From: CALMRE01 sp964412895
Lineage (GTDB): Bacteria > UBP6 > UBA1177 > JAKLFG01
Direction of reading: 5' to 3'
Length of the DNA stretch: 7,863 bases
Assembly: GCA_964412895.1 (NCBI GenBank)
Contig: CAYPQK010000117.1
Location: 1-7,863, forward strand
How positions within the stretch are numbered: position 1 is the first letter of the stretch; each line of letters starts with the position of its first letter. Positions 6,202 through 7,863 of the stretch are shown here, one piece after another. The position numbers and the translations under genes were made by a program. Under the pieces are notes generated by a model. That model was not told the DNA's origin. It did no database searches and worked only from the letters and a program-made list of their open reading frames with translations.

Positions 6202-6411
6202 ATGAACAACAAGAAGAAAGAGTGCGGTCAGGCGACCGAGGTCTACAGCCGCGTGGTCGGTTACTACCGCCCCGTGCAGAATTGGAACAAGGGAAAGAAA
6301 GAGGAATTCGAGGCCCGCAAGACCTTCAAGCTCAATGATCAGGTCGTGGCCCCGATGGCCCGCGCCTGTGCCTGCGAGAGCCGCGACGAGCGAATCGCCG
6401 CCTCCGCGTAA
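6202..6411 (+). CDS. Stand-alone glycyl-radical subunit of anaerobic ribonucleotide reductase (NrdD C-terminal domain)
   Basis: A 69-residue protein matching the extreme C-terminus of NrdD. ECG (7-9) matches the last zinc-knuckle cysteine. TEVYSRVVGYYRPVQNWN (12-29) is the glycyl-radical motif, with Gly20 the predicted radical site. KGKKEEFEARKTF (30-42) is the usual end of NrdD. About 27 further residues are unusual and include a CxC at 56-58. It starts 12 bases after the nrdD stop, in the same frame, with its own GGAGG. NrdG would form the radical on Gly20; the loop must then insert into the NrdD barrel next to Cys386/387. A zinc site could be shared between chains (Cys645, Cys658 and perhaps His of NrdD with Cys8 here). 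The known parallel is YfiD/GrcA, a small spare glycyl-radical domain for pyruvate formate-lyase. Alternatives are TGA read-through or an assembly error. Confidence 0.88.
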   Translation: MNNKKKECGQATEVYSRVVGYYRPVQNWNKGKKEEFEARKTFKLNDQVVAPMARACACESRDERIAASA

Positions 6412-6419
6412 CCATTATA

Positions 6420-7178
6420 ATGCACACCGCCACCGCTGTGAGTACCGCCGTTCCGGTGGCGGTCTCCTTTTCCTGCGCCGGATTTCAGGGAACGACGCTC
6501 ATCGATTTCCCGGGGCGCATCGCCTCGATACTCTTCGCGCCGGGTTGTAATCTGCGCTGTCCCTACTGCCATAACGGCGCGCTCTTCTCGGTACCGGACG
6601 ATGAGCTCATGCCCGCCGGGATACTCGCCGAAGAACTCGACAAACGGCGCGGCTTCATCGACGGCATCGTCATCACCGGCGGCGAACCGTCGCTCCATCC
6701 GGGGCTGGTCGGCTTCGCCCGCGGCGTCAAGGAACGCTACGGCTTCGAGATAAAGCTCGACACCAACGGTCTTGACCCCGCCTTCGTGCGGGCCATGCTA
6801 CCGTATGTCGACTATGTGGCGATCGATATCAAGACGGTGCCGGAGCGCTACTATCTGCTCGGCGCGCAGGCGGGATCGGGCTCCATCCGTGAACGGCTGG
6901 GCGAGACCAAGGCTATGCTCGCCGCCGCGCCGGTTCGCGTGGAGTACCGCACCACGATGTATCCGCCGGTGGTCGACGGCGTGGAGACGCTCGCGGCGAT
7001 GCTCGAATTCGTTCCGCCGTCCGCCGACTTCTATCTCCAGCGTTTCATCGCCCGTAACGCTTGGTCCGACGAGGCGCGGCAGAACGCGTCGTTCGAACCG
7101 GCACAGCTTGAGGCGATGGCGCTTGAACTGCGGCGCAGGACCGGCCGCGACCGCATCTATCTGAGAACTTATTCCTAG
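6420..7178 (+). CDS. nrdG: Anaerobic ribonucleotide reductase-activating protein (radical SAM)
   Basis: A 252-residue radical-SAM enzyme. It uses a [4Fe-4S] cluster and S-adenosylmethionine to abstract hydrogen from the glycyl-radical site of NrdD, here from the small subunit. Seen: AGFQGTTLIDFPG (20-32), typical for the family start; the cluster motif CNLRCPYC (Cys43, Cys47, Cys50); GGEP (87-90), which contacts SAM; DTNG (114-117); and VAIDIKT (133-139). This resembles the longer NrdG type found with thioredoxin-type NrdD proteins. ATG 6420 is the first usable start in frame but lacks a Shine-Dalgarno sequence; GTG 6438 and GTG 6456 are alternatives without one too. With the previous stop only 8 bases away, re-initiation is likely. 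Residues 1-17 are an Ala/Val/Thr-rich extension encoded over an inverted repeat and may not be conserved. The last four bases overlap lgt on the opposite strand. Confidence 0.93.
   Translation: MHTATAVSTAVPVAVSFSCAGFQGTTLIDFPGRIASILFAPGCNLRCPYCHNGALFSVPDDELMPAGILAEELDKRRGFIDGIVITGGEPSLHPGLVGFARGVKERYGFEIKLDTNGLDPAFVRAMLPYVDYVAIDIKTVPERYYLLGAQAGSGSIRERLGETKAMLAAAPVRVEYRTTMYPPVVDGVETLAAMLEFVPPSADFYLQRFIARNAWSDEARQNASFEPAQLEAMALELRRRTGRDRIYLRTYS
6426..6463 (+). repeat. Perfect 10-bp inverted repeat at the start of nrdG
   Basis: ACCGCCACCG (6426-6435) is the exact reverse complement of CGGTGGCGGT (6454-6463), with an 18-base loop. A second ACCGCC (6444-6449) can pair with the same GGCGGT (6458-6463), so two hairpins compete for one arm. 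CTCC and four T follow (6464-6471). It could be a leaky terminator or attenuator between the reductase genes and nrdG, an RNA-processing or stability element, or a translation control structure on nrdG. Confidence 0.5.
7175..7178. other. Convergent stop codons of nrdG and lgt sharing CTAG
   Basis: The TAG of nrdG occupies 7176-7178 and the TAG of lgt (minus strand) 7177-7175. The two genes thus end inside the same palindrome CTAG, with no room for a separate terminator between them. Transcripts of each gene must extend into the other, unless they end inside the coding sequence. Confidence 0.9.
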
Positions 7179-7863
7179 GTGGGCTGACCCTTTTTGCCCT
7201 TGTGCTTCTTCTCGCCGTTCTCTTTCTGCGGCGGCGGCGCGACTGCAGGGAGCGGTTCGGGGCCACGCCGCAGCGCGAGGTAGACGAACCAGACACCGAT
7301 GGCGACGAACGGTATCGAAAGCCACTGCCCCATCGTGAGCAGCGTTCCGATGCGGTATTCCTCTTGGAATTCCTTGATGAACTCGATGAAGAAACGGAAG
7401 GTGAAATACATGCTGAGAAAGATGCCCGAGAAGATGCCGGGGTAGTTCTTTCCTTTGATGAACTTCAGGGTGAGCAGCAGCGCGATGAACACCGTCAGGC
7501 CGCCGAGCGCCTCGATGAGCTGGGTCGGATAGCGGACCGGCCAGTAGGGGAGCAGACACTCGAACGAGGCGAGGTCGCACTGCGCGCCTGCCGTGAAGGC
7601 CGCCTTGCGGGCGAACAGCAGGTCGTCGGGGTTGCGCAGGAATTTCATGCCCCACCACGAATCGGTGAGGCGTCCGACGATCTCGCTGTTCATGAAGTTG
7701 CCGAGCCGGACGAAGGTGGCGCCGAGCGCCGCGGCGTAGACGATGCCGTCGCCGAGTTTCAGGAAGGGCATCTTGTGTTTCCGCGTGAACCATATCGCGG
7801 TGATGAAAAGCCCGAGTGTCGCCCCGTGGCTGGCGATGCCGCCTTTCCAGACCTTCAGGATCT
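7175..7863 (-). CDS. lgt: Prolipoprotein diacylglyceryl transferase, C-terminal part (5' end outside window)
   Basis: The frame is open from the right edge (first full codon 7861-7859), giving 228 residues. Lgt is an inner-membrane enzyme that transfers diacylglycerol from phosphatidylglycerol to the lipobox cysteine of prolipoproteins. Seen in order: KGGIASHGATLG with the conserved HG; RLGNFMNSEIVGR (7708-7670), the Lgt signature with its Arg, Asn, Glu and Gly; RYPTQLIEAL, matching the usual R-H-P-x-Q-L-Y-E; RFFIEFIKE; and MGQWLSIP before the last membrane helix. Between the signature and RYPTQ there is a longer segment than in E. coli Lgt, containing two cysteines. After the last helix comes a Pro- then Lys-rich cytosolic tail of about 30 residues ending in KKGKKGQPT-like sequence, not needed in the core family. 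The ATG at 7771 lies inside the conserved domain and is not the start. Confidence 0.93.
   Translation of the reverse strand, partial: ILKVWKGGIASHGATLGLFITAIWFTRKHKMPFLKLGDGIVYAAALGATFVRLGNFMNSEIVGRLTDSWWGMKFLRNPDDLLFARKAAFTAGAQCDLASFECLLPYWPVRYPTQLIEALGGLTVFIALLLTLKFIKGKNYPGIFSGIFLSMYFTFRFFIEFIKEFQEEYRIGTLLTMGQWLSIPFVAIGVWFVYLALRRGPEPLPAVAPPPQKENGEKKHKGKKGQPT

Noticed and set aside
6393..6421. TATAAT at 6416-6421 as an internal promoter for nrdG
   Set aside because: No -35-like hexamer lies 16-18 bp upstream, and the start of transcription would fall inside the coding region and hairpin.
7181..7195. GGG-CTGA-CCC followed by five T as a terminator for nrdG
   Set aside because: The stem is only three base pairs and lies within the lgt coding tail; too weak to call.

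Overview
The window shows a GC-rich (estimated around 60%) bacterial chromosome segment from an anaerobic or facultatively anaerobic, diderm-like organism. Anaerobic metabolism is indicated by an oxygen-sensitive class III ribonucleotide reductase and its radical-SAM activase. An envelope with lipoproteins is indicated by lgt and a secreted transglutaminase-like protein. A spirochaete or a similar anaerobic lineage is possible, judging from the split NrdD, the NSEIVG-type Lgt, the CHASE2 sensor and frequent ATA codons, but I cannot place it firmly. I see no tRNA, rRNA, CRISPR or insertion sequence.

Left part, minus strand (1-3808): a two-gene operon. A 929-residue exported protein with a C-terminal transglutaminase-like domain comes first. 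It is followed with one base between stop and start by a CHASE2-domain membrane sensor that runs off the left edge, so its output domain is not visible.

Divergent intergenic region (3809-4152, 344 bases): reading from the left it holds a minus-strand promoter candidate that overlaps a terminator-like hairpin, then three consecutive stem-loops (3900-3995) that no gene explains. An AT-rich imperfect dyad and a sigma70-like promoter follow, overlapped by two NrdR-box-like sites 16 bp apart. This is the classical arrangement for NrdR repression of a ribonucleotide reductase operon.

Middle and right part, plus strand (4153-7178): the anaerobic ribonucleotide reductase operon. The NrdD reading frame carries the ATP-cone and catalytic barrel but stops inside the C-terminal zinc site, before the glycyl-radical motif. 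The glycyl-radical segment follows as a separate 69-residue gene with its own strong Shine-Dalgarno sequence. The activase nrdG follows 8 bases later, behind a 10-bp perfect inverted repeat. Together they would make deoxynucleoside triphosphates without oxygen: NrdG would generate the radical on Gly20 of the small protein, which must dock into the NrdD barrel. The split NrdD is the most notable item in the window.

Right edge, minus strand (7175-7863): the 3' part of lgt, convergent with nrdG. The two stop codons share the palindrome CTAG.
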